A DNA stretch of 24,241 bases from Candidatus Hodarchaeota archaeon (GTDB taxonomy: Archaea; Asgardarchaeota; Heimdallarchaeia; Hodarchaeales; Hodarchaeaceae), in the NCBI GenBank assembly GCA_016840305.1, contig JAEOSP010000185.1, forward strand, positions 1 to 24,241, written 5' to 3'. The notes below the pieces were generated by a model. The model made no database searches and was not told where the DNA came from. It saw nothing but the letters and a program-made list of their open reading frames with translations. This document shows positions 16,343 through 23,058 of the stretch, in pieces. Position 1 is the first letter of the stretch, and the number at the start of each line of letters is the position of its first letter. The translations under genes were made by a program, and so were the position numbers.

Positions 16343-16360
16343 TTGTCCGACAAATTTAGT
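16343..16360 (-). repeat. Right terminal inverted repeat of the TnpB element (18 bp, perfect)
   Basis: Reads TTGTCCGACAAATTTAGT on the plus strand, the exact reverse complement of 14938-14955. It lies 116 bp upstream of the tnpB start. Beyond it the sequence continues TATGCTTTATT, so the TATG duplication immediately follows. Confidence 0.85.
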
Positions 16361-16364
16361 TATG
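16361..16364. repeat. Candidate target-site duplication, right copy (TATG)
   Basis: Second copy of TATG, abutting the right inverted repeat; see the left copy at 14934-14937. Confidence 0.5.
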
Positions 16365-16402
16365 CTTTATTAGGTATAAAAATAGGAAAAAGTAGATGTA
16401 CC

Positions 16403-17203
16403 TTATTCAAGAGGTACATCTGGGAACGCTACAATACGACACATCGAGGATTCTAACTCAATGCCACGAAGAGGAAAACAACCAATCCAGGTACGTTTAT
16501 TGGTGATAAGAGGATCATCAGGTATCAAAAGATTCTCAGCGTGTATCAGACCTTTGGGAAATAAGTCTAAGTGCATTATCTGGTAAAACTTATCAGGAGG
16601 GAAAAGATCATCCCATGATTTCACTCCGTATTTTTCTATAAGTTTCTTTTCAGCTTCTAAAAAAGGCTTAGGGTGCCAATCACGGATAATTGTATTCATA
16701 GGATGATCAGCACTCCCACAATCAACACCTATCCATTTAAACTTCATATCCAAAGCCCATTGAGGGAAGTCTGCGTCTGGTCCAGGATGTTTAACAAAAT
16801 ATCTGAGCTCATCTGATTCTTTCTGATCCCATCCATATCTCTGATAACCAGTTTTAATCAATAAAATATCACCTTTACGAATATCAGCACGTTTCATAAG
16901 CATTTCAGGCGAATAAAGATCATAATCCGTCATTATATCCGAAATATCTACAACCACACCTTGGCCACAGAATTCTTCCAGCTCCATTTGACCAATTGAT
17001 CTTCCAGCTGCGTAAAAATGTATTTCACCATCGATATGCGTTCCAACATGATTGCTTGTTTTGATAATCTGACCGTTGGCGCCTTGGCCCATGTGAGCTC
17101 CAGCTATTCTTTTAAAATATTGTAGCTGCAACGGCATGTAAGATGGCCATGGTGGTGTGTGGATAGACAATCTTTGAGTTAAATCTATCATTCTAAATGT
17201 CAT
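16403..17203 (-). CDS. Cyclase family metal-dependent hydrolase (kynurenine formamidase-like)
   Basis: A 266-residue cytosolic protein of the cyclase/kynurenine formamidase family (PF04199 type). The metal-binding signature HxGTHxDxxxH is complete at residues 52-62 (HVGTHIDGEIH), and the family opening IDLTQRLSIHTPPWP is present near residue 6. A later segment, KWIGVDCGSADHP (about 170-182), is the usual second conserved patch. Members hydrolyse N-formylkynurenine or other amides and lactones using Mn or Zn; the actual substrate here is unknown, and no tryptophan-catabolism neighbour is seen. The start is ATG 17203, preceded by GGGAT; an alternative ATG lies four codons in. It is divergent from topoisomerase IA across 155 bp, and its 3' end lies 42 bp from the TnpB element boundary. 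Confidence 0.88.
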   Translation of the reverse strand: MTFRMIDLTQRLSIHTPPWPSYMPLQLQYFKRIAGAHMGQGANGQIIKTSNHVGTHIDGEIHFYAAGRSIGQMELEEFCGQGVVVDISDIMTDYDLYSPEMLMKRADIRKGDILLIKTGYQRYGWDQKESDELRYFVKHPGPDADFPQWALDMKFKWIGVDCGSADHPMNTIIRDWHPKPFLEAEKKLIEKYGVKSWDDLFPPDKFYQIMHLDLFPKGLIHAENLLIPDDPLITNKRTWIGCFPLRGIELESSMCRIVAFPDVPLE

Positions 17204-17358
17204 ATAAATCCCTTAGTTTATTTCATATGTAAAAAGAATCTTACATATTCCTATTTAGGAAAAAATCTCCCGAATTACATAAATTTTTCTCTTGCTTTAA
17301 GCGTATATTTTAAATCTGGTTAATTATCATTTGATTAATTAAGGGAAGATACTTGTAA

Positions 17359-19428
17359 ATGGCAAAACAAGGAAAGTCGGTTCTTGTTATTGGTGAAAAA
17401 CCCTCTCAAATTAAAACTTTTAGTGATATATTGTTTTCTTCTGTCAGAACGACAAAAATTGGTTCTAGACTATACACCCGAACTGGAATATGGGGAGGTT
17501 ATGTTTTAACCTTCCTTCCACTAATAGGACATATTACGAACATTGATACAAGAAAGGGCTTCGGGTGGAATGAATGTGCGCCAATAGATATAGCTGAAAA
17601 TCCAAAAGCATTGATTATAAAAGAAAAATCTGAATTTCAGAAGGCAATTCGTTCATTAGCGGTCTCAAATGATGAATTATGGCTTGCTACTGATCCTGAC
17701 AGTGAAGGAGACAATATTGCATATGAAGCTTATACAATTGCAGTACGTGCGAATAAGCAATTAAGAACCAACACCAAACGTATTTGGAATTCTTCTCTAA
17801 CTAAGAATGAGATTTTAAGGGCTTTTCAAAACCTACAACCCTGGTCTATTCATCAAGCACTCGCTGTACAAGGTCGTAGAACAATCGATGCATGGGTTGG
17901 TTTCGCAGGAACAAGAGAAGTAACAGGAGCTGCACGAAAAGTTAGAAAAGAACGCGGTCTAGTACTCTCTGTTGGTCGCGTTCAATTACCTACTCTAAAG
18001 TTAATTGTAGAAAGAGACTTGGAACGTGCAGCTTTCAATATTCAAGATAAATATAATATTCTAGCTGACCTGTTAGATGATAGTAGGAAGGAGGTCTTGG
18101 CAACAGTAAAACACGATGCATCACCATTTTTAAAGGAAGAACAAGTAAAAAAAATACTCCAAATAATTCAAAAATCAACTTTGGGGAAAATATCTAGCTT
18201 TCAGAGTAGAAAAACTAACATTCCCCCTCCCAGACCAATGAATACAACAGATGCAATAGCTTTAATCACACGTCAATTGAAAATTAAGGCTGATCAAGCC
18301 TTGCAAACCTTAGCCACATTGTATGAACACGGGTATATTTCTTATCCAAGGACTGAGAACAGACAGTTTAAAGAAGAATTTCCCCATAAAGAAATTCTAA
18401 ACAAACTCCAGCGACACGTTCCTTATCAGAAATTCTTCACTCAAATCCATGATATGACTCAAGTCAGAACAAATGGACGAAAACAGGGCACGGAGGATCA
18501 TGATCCTATTCACCCAACAGGTGAAATACCGCAAATGGGGAAGTCAATTACTGAATTACATCTTAAAAGCTGGGCTTTTATTGTCCGATGGTATTTAGGA
18601 ATGTTTATGGAAGATTTAATTCAGCAACGTGGAGAAGTACATCTTAAAATTAAGGATGAACCTTTTCATCAAAAATATCAACAAACCACATCTACTGGCT
18701 GGACTTCAGCAATGACTTGGAAGAAGCCTAAGGAAACTCCAACCTTCTCTTTTACAAAAGGTCAAATTGTCCAAGTTCGTGATGTTAGAACTGAAACATT
18801 TAAAACAAAACCTCCCAGCCGATGGGGAGATGCAACATTAATCAGAAGACTTGAAATAATGAAAATTGGGACTAAGTCGTCTCGTCCCGATATTATCAAG
18901 AAACTTGAATTACGTAACTATATCATGCGTATCGGCACAGCCTATGAAAGCACAAGTACTGGTCAAGATATCATAAAAGTTTTTGATCAAGTCTGGCCTG
19001 ATTTAGTAACTCCAAAGTTCACTCGTCAAGTTGAATTGCAGATGGATGAAGTAGCAAACAAGAAGGTTTCATATGAAAACATGCTAGAAACAATAAGGAA
19101 AGAATACCTTCTTCTCCATCATCACTTATTATCAAAAATACCTGAATTACAAAATCTATTGAAAGAATCATTTAAATTTCAAACAAGATCAGGATCTTCT
19201 CAAACTCGTGTTAGTAATAAAACTGCAGGAAGAAAAAAGCCAAGTAAAACCAGAGGAAAAGGAACTTTTCCCTGTCCTGCATGTAGTGAAGGAGAAATGG
19301 TTGTGAGGACAAATTCTCGTACGGGTGAAAAATTCTATGGTTGTTCTCGCTATCCCTCATGTTCCTTTACAAGTTCACATCAAAAACGGAAGGATAATAC
19401 GTTCGGATCAGTGGTTGGCAATAAGTAA
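17359..19428 (+). CDS. topA: DNA topoisomerase type IA (archaeal topo I/III-like)
   Basis: A 689-residue type IA topoisomerase that relaxes negative supercoils through a 5'-phosphotyrosyl intermediate. The TOPRIM domain carries E13 (IGEKPS) and D112/D114/E116 (DPDSEGD). The active-site tyrosine is Y329 in YISYPRTEN. Supporting motifs are SVGRVQLPTLKLIVERD (about 206-222), DHDPIHPTGE (a variant of DHHPIHPT) and the C-terminal domain segment KSSRPDIIKKLELRNYI. A single C-terminal zinc ribbon begins at C639-x2-C642 (CPACSEGEM, ending CSRYPSC). No helicase domain is present, so it is not a reverse gyrase. The TOPRIM acid motif is DPDSEGD rather than DPDREGE, a modest divergence. It is a single gene with its own 5' gap of 155 bp; EutA follows after 186 bp. 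Confidence 0.93.
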   Translation: MAKQGKSVLVIGEKPSQIKTFSDILFSSVRTTKIGSRLYTRTGIWGGYVLTFLPLIGHITNIDTRKGFGWNECAPIDIAENPKALIIKEKSEFQKAIRSLAVSNDELWLATDPDSEGDNIAYEAYTIAVRANKQLRTNTKRIWNSSLTKNEILRAFQNLQPWSIHQALAVQGRRTIDAWVGFAGTREVTGAARKVRKERGLVLSVGRVQLPTLKLIVERDLERAAFNIQDKYNILADLLDDSRKEVLATVKHDASPFLKEEQVKKILQIIQKSTLGKISSFQSRKTNIPPPRPMNTTDAIALITRQLKIKADQALQTLATLYEHGYISYPRTENRQFKEEFPHKEILNKLQRHVPYQKFFTQIHDMTQVRTNGRKQGTEDHDPIHPTGEIPQMGKSITELHLKSWAFIVRWYLGMFMEDLIQQRGEVHLKIKDEPFHQKYQQTTSTGWTSAMTWKKPKETPTFSFTKGQIVQVRDVRTETFKTKPPSRWGDATLIRRLEIMKIGTKSSRPDIIKKLELRNYIMRIGTAYESTSTGQDIIKVFDQVWPDLVTPKFTRQVELQMDEVANKKVSYENMLETIRKEYLLLHHHLLSKIPELQNLLKESFKFQTRSGSSQTRVSNKTAGRKKPSKTRGKGTFPCPACSEGEMVVRTNSRTGEKFYGCSRYPSCSFTSSHQKRKDNTFGSVVGNK

Positions 19429-19614
19429 TTGAAAAGATGGATTTTCGTTCATTATATCCTATTTGATTTTCTCACTACAACGAATGACTGTAACACCACA
19501 TTGGCTTTTTGGTAGTAAAATCACCGTTACCTTTTTTTTATCACCTTTTTCTACTCGATTTAAATCTTATTCTCACTTTACTTATTGTAAATCATTCAGG
19601 GAGACCTAAAGTAT

Positions 19615-21063
19615 ATGACTATCAGAGTAGCAGAAAAACGTATCAATTCAGTTGGAATTGATATAGGAACCAGTACTTCCCATCTAATTTTCAGTGAGCT
19701 AATTCTTAAAAGGGATCCTTCTTCTAATACAGAGAAGTTTTTTGTCGCAGAACGAATAATTAAATTCCGCAGCCAAATAATCTTCACTCCATTACTTTCT
19801 AGTAGAGAAATTGATATTGAAAAACTATTACCTGCATTATTAGATGAATATAAGAAAGCAGGAATTAACCCCTCCGACATTGACTCTGGAGCTGTTATCA
19901 TAACTGGAGAATCAGCGAAAAAAGAAAATGCTGAAAAAATTGTACAGGTTTTAGCGTCTAAGAAAACAGGTAATTTTGTGGCTAGCACAGCTGGACCTCA
20001 TTTTGAGTCATCTATTTCTGGACATGGATCTGGAGCAGTTACATATTCAGAGCAAAATCAATGTAAAATTATTCATACAGATGTAGGAGGAGGTACTTCA
20101 AATATTGCTGTTATTGACAAAGGAAATATAATTGCTACAGCATGTATAAACGTAGGTGGAAGATTAATCGCTTTTGACAATGATAGGATTGTGCGAATAG
20201 AACCAGCAGGTCAACTAGTCCTCGATGAATGTTGTATATTGAAAGGAATGGGAGATAAAATATCTCAACAGGAAAAAATTCAATTAAGTAAAAAGTTGGC
20301 TAGTGCTCTGATAGAGACCTTGAAAACCCAAAATTTATCTGAATTTGCTCAAAAATTAATGATGACTGGAACTCTTCCCCTTGAAGCTTATAGTGACAAC
20401 CCCGCGGTAAGTTTTTCAGGTGGAGTAGCTGAATATATTTATCAAAAGACTGATAAAGATTATAATGATCTAGGAAAGGAACTAGGCTTCCAGATACGTA
20501 CAGCAATAAATGAGAATCAGCTTAATCAGATTGAAACTCCAGAAAAGATCCGAGCAACCGTTATAGGAGCAAGTGGTCACACACTTAACGTAAGTGGTTC
20601 TACGACATTTATCTCTGATGAAATAAGTAAAATTATGCTTCCGATTAAGAATTTACCTATAGTCCAACCTCAGATACAGAGAGATAAACTATCAGTTGAT
20701 TATGTGGCTTTAGAGGTTATAAGAGCTCTTCAACGAGTGGATATCATTGAAGGAGACACGCCATTTGTGCTTGCATTCGATGATCCAGTCCGAACTGTAT
20801 ACAAAAAATTAACTATTTTTTCTAAAGGTATCGTTAAAGCACTACCTAATTCGATTAAGAATAACAAACCGATTTTCATGATCTTTTCGACAGATATTGG
20901 TAATTCAGTCGGTAGTGTGATGAGAAGGGAAACTGGAATACAAAATGAAATACTTTCGTTGGATGAAATATCTGTAAAAGAGGGTGAATTCATTGATGTG
21001 GGTATGCCTCTATTCGAAAATCGAGTATTCCCAGTTGTTGTTAAATCCTTAATCTTTGGTTAA
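19615..21063 (+). CDS. eutA: Ethanolamine ammonia-lyase reactivating factor EutA-like protein
   Basis: A 482-residue ASKHA-fold (actin/Hsp70/sugar kinase-like) ATPase matching EutA, which uses ATP to release damaged cobalamin from ethanolamine ammonia-lyase and restore activity. Phosphate-binding loop 1 is GIDIGTSTS (14-22) and loop 2 is HTDVGGGTSN (154-163). The segment RIVRIEPAG, the VIGASGHTLNVSGST stretch and the C-terminal ending in F-P-V-V-V-K-S-L are familiar in this family. Length is normal. The start is ATG 19615 with GGGAGA about ten bases upstream. No EutB/EutC, microcompartment or cobalamin gene is nearby, so its client enzyme is unlinked or it serves a different B12 enzyme. The upstream gap contains T-rich runs around 19530-19540 and 19549-19554 that may end topA transcription. 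Confidence 0.87.
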   Translation: MTIRVAEKRINSVGIDIGTSTSHLIFSELILKRDPSSNTEKFFVAERIIKFRSQIIFTPLLSSREIDIEKLLPALLDEYKKAGINPSDIDSGAVIITGESAKKENAEKIVQVLASKKTGNFVASTAGPHFESSISGHGSGAVTYSEQNQCKIIHTDVGGGTSNIAVIDKGNIIATACINVGGRLIAFDNDRIVRIEPAGQLVLDECCILKGMGDKISQQEKIQLSKKLASALIETLKTQNLSEFAQKLMMTGTLPLEAYSDNPAVSFSGGVAEYIYQKTDKDYNDLGKELGFQIRTAINENQLNQIETPEKIRATVIGASGHTLNVSGSTTFISDEISKIMLPIKNLPIVQPQIQRDKLSVDYVALEVIRALQRVDIIEGDTPFVLAFDDPVRTVYKKLTIFSKGIVKALPNSIKNNKPIFMIFSTDIGNSVGSVMRRETGIQNEILSLDEISVKEGEFIDVGMPLFENRVFPVVVKSLIFG

Positions 21064-21163
21064 TGAATAGAGAATATTTTTCCGTAACCTCATCAACTTC
21101 TGTTTGAATAATTACCCCGTTCAGTATATTTTTAATATCATAATCTTTAGCCCCTACAACAGA

Positions 21164-21670
21164 ATGAAAACAATTGGAATAATATCTGATACGCATATCC
21201 CAACACGACAGAAAAAATTGCCACAGGGAGTTTTATCTGCATTTAGCGGAGTTGATTTGATACTCCACGCAGGAGATTTTGAATCTTTATCTGTAGCTGA
21301 TGCTTTAGAAGAGATAGCCCCTCTGAAAGCCGTATCTGGGAATATGTGTTGGTATGAAGTGAGAGAGAAATTTCCTCAACAACTTATTTTTGAATTCGAA
21401 GAATTAACAATTGGAGTTACCCACGGAAGTGGCGGATCATCAGGCCACAGTTCACGTGTTATCCAGATTTTCAATGAAGAAAAGCCTGATATTATTATTT
21501 CAGGGCACACTCATAAAGCTAATGCAGAAACAATCGATGGTATTTTTCTATTAAATCCAGGTTCACCAACAGATAAAAGGTTTGCAAAGAAAAATACCGT
21601 AGCCATCCTTCAAATAGATAAATCCTCCTACAAGTATGACTTTGTCCATATTTCCCCTGAAATTATATGA
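21164..21670 (+). CDS. YfcE/MJ0936-type metallophosphoesterase
   Basis: A 168-residue calcineurin-like phosphodiesterase of the MJ0936/YfcE group. Metal ligands are in order: D9 and H11 (SDTH), D38 (HAGDF), N60 (SGNMCW, in place of the usual GNCD), H87 (VTHG), and H115 and H117 (SGHTHKA). The family end motif NPGSPTDKR is present. It hydrolyses phosphodiesters in vitro with Mn or Ni; the cellular substrate is not established. I use ATG 21164, which gives the conventional MKTIGIISDTH opening; the in-frame TTG at 21104 would add 20 residues without family support. It is 100 bp after eutA on the same strand and may share its transcript. Confidence 0.91.
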   Translation: MKTIGIISDTHIPTRQKKLPQGVLSAFSGVDLILHAGDFESLSVADALEEIAPLKAVSGNMCWYEVREKFPQQLIFEFEELTIGVTHGSGGSSGHSSRVIQIFNEEKPDIIISGHTHKANAETIDGIFLLNPGSPTDKRFAKKNTVAILQIDKSSYKYDFVHISPEII

Positions 21671-21833
21671 TACAACCCACAATTCATAATGAAATCCGAA
21701 ATAATGAGTTCTCCAAAAATCCGCCATTAATGATGATAAGGGGTTCTAACAAAAACAGGTATTTAGTAACCTCCTAGTAACTACAGAATTTTAATTCTAG
21801 AAAAGAATTTGAATAAAACATAGATACATTTTG

Positions 21834-22568
21834 ATGAGAATAGGAGAAAAGAACTTGAACCGAAAGATAAGTCGAATCACCCTTTTAATCCCGATGATAA
21901 CTGTTTTACTCCTTATTGGAGTGGCTGCTACTATGAATATTACCTCACCATCATTCCAATCTTCCAGCCCGAACTTTAAACGTGAGGAATTAGATAACGA
22001 GATTCCTGCAGGCTATCGAATATATGAAATCCTGGGTACTGAAGCTTGCGATTGTTTAGGAAACACTTATTCTGATGAACTACCTCCTGATTATGACGTC
22101 AGATCTCCCCCCAACAACTCCCTTGTTCTACTAGATACTATTATTGATGTAGAATTCATTGATAATTTTCCAGCAGCAATGGTTGGAGGTGTAAACTTCG
22201 TACCAGAATACATCTATTATCATTGGAATAATGATACAAGTAACACCACTGCCTATAACGCTGGGGTCGATGATGCTCCAGAGGATGACGATCCTGTTAA
22301 GGTAGAAATATCTCTCCCAAATGATGATGCAGGGGTAACACATATACTATATTTCTATGCTGTAGATTATGAAGACAATTGGACGTCATTTATACTCATT
22401 TATTCGACTGCAGGTGTTGGAGAGGAAAGTAGTGTCACATGGACAACTACTACGACAACAACAACAACTATACCAAGACGGACAGATGGTTTTCTACTAA
22501 TACCAATGCTAATAATACTCATTGGTTCAGTAAATATTATCACTTGGAAGAAAAGAAAGAAAGAGTAA
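21834..22568 (+). CDS. Surface protein with poly-Thr stalk and C-terminal membrane anchor
   Basis: A 244-residue protein of unknown function. Basic residues 5-14 precede a hydrophobic segment at about 13-33 that acts as signal peptide or membrane span. The ectodomain (about 40-200) has C72-D-C74, an acidic stretch DDAPEDDDP, sequons such as NDT, NTT and NWT, and a segment opening SPPNNSLVLLDTIIDVEF that looks like a beta-sandwich (Ig/cadherin-like) strand pattern. Nine consecutive threonines (204-212) form a likely O-glycosylated stalk. They lead to a membrane span at 220-238 and a basic tail KKRKKE. Thr-rich stalk plus C-terminal anchor is common in archaeal, including Asgard, cell-surface proteins. 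Start: ATG 21834, just after a TTG. It lies 490 bp before the multiheme cytochrome, but a hairpin terminator separates them. Confidence 0.78.
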   Translation: MRIGEKNLNRKISRITLLIPMITVLLLIGVAATMNITSPSFQSSSPNFKREELDNEIPAGYRIYEILGTEACDCLGNTYSDELPPDYDVRSPPNNSLVLLDTIIDVEFIDNFPAAMVGGVNFVPEYIYYHWNNDTSNTTAYNAGVDDAPEDDDPVKVEISLPNDDAGVTHILYFYAVDYEDNWTSFILIYSTAGVGEESSVTWTTTTTTTTTIPRRTDGFLLIPMLIILIGSVNIITWKKRKKE

Positions 22569-22580
22569 TAAAACGCAAAA

Positions 22581-22611
22581 AGTGAACCATTTCTCCTTTT
22601 CACTATTTTTT
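22581..22611 (+). terminator. Hairpin plus T-run after the surface-protein gene
   Basis: AGTGAA (22581-22586) pairs with TTCACT (22599-22604) across a 12-base loop, followed by A and six T. It starts 13 bp after the stop of the surface-protein gene. The T-run alone would fit archaeal termination; the hairpin may be incidental. Confidence 0.45.
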
Positions 22612-22915
22612 CTGACCTCATTTCTACGTATTTTTAATAACGTGTTTATGGACTTCGAGAAAGTAAACAATTGTGCATGAATTTTATTCACTAATTTTTT
22701 TTTCTAGAAAAATGATTTCCTTCCAATAGCAATACGAACGTGACAAAAAAACTGTTCTACAATATTAAATGTTTATTTCAGAGATAATATATCTCTAGAC
22801 TGGATCAACTCCAAAATTACTGAAATTATGATAAGGTTACTTCATTGTAAGTTGATTCTTGAATACATACATAACGACTATAAAGGTGGTTTTTCTCAGG
22901 AATCTGCTGTGTAGT

Positions 22916-22940
22916 ATTGCTTAATATCAATTTAAGCAAT
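22916..22940. promoter_or_regulatory. 9-bp inverted repeat, candidate operator for the cytochrome gene
   Basis: ATTGCTTAA (22916-22924) and TTAAGCAAT (22932-22940) are perfect inverted copies separated by seven bases, about 118 bp upstream of the cytochrome start. The symmetric arms and spacer look like a dimeric regulator site; a structured RNA leader is the alternative. Confidence 0.35.
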
Positions 22941-23058
22941 CTCATGATGAAAAAATTTTCAAACTGTGTTTCTTAAATCAATTCTGAACTTCTACAAAGA
23001 GTTCTAATTGTTTCATAGCATAAACACAATGAAAAGACTGTAAAAATGGTGCAGAAAG

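Larger units (their letters stand above)
14938..16360 (-). mobile_element. TnpB-only mobile element with terminal inverted repeats
   Basis: A 1423-bp unit containing only tnpB, bounded by perfect 18-bp inverted repeats and flanked by TATG on both sides. No TnpA (Y1 tyrosine, serine or DDE transposase) gene lies inside. Terminal inverted repeats plus a short target duplication are the hallmarks of DDE-type movement, not of IS200/IS605 elements, so mobilisation in trans by a DDE transposase elsewhere in the genome is inferred. The interior is visibly richer in G+C than the flanks (for example 36 of 60 bases at 15781-15840), which suggests acquisition from another genome. It lies in the gap between the ferritin-like and cyclase genes and breaks neither. 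Confidence 0.7.
22569..23058. other. Long intergenic region upstream of the multiheme cytochrome
   Basis: The longest gene-free stretch in the window (490 bp). It contains a hairpin terminator (22581-22611), an AGAGAT/ATCTCT hairpin at 22780-22796, and a 9-bp inverted repeat at 22916-22940. The longest plus-strand frame starting with ATG that I noted is about 28 codons from near 22828, without support. I see no tRNA-like or other structured RNA. The length and repeats suggest the cytochrome gene has its own regulated promoter. Confidence 0.5.

Noticed and set aside
17359..19428. Reverse gyrase
   Set aside because: Only the topoisomerase IA half is present; there is no N-terminal helicase domain.
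19596..19988. A 130-codon minus-strand frame opposite the start of eutA
   Set aside because: It lies within the well-supported eutA gene on the other strand and shows no domain; it is a shadow frame.
22828..22914. A frame of about 28 codons in the cytochrome leader region
   Set aside because: Too short, without ribosome binding site or recognisable features; expected by chance in 490 bp.
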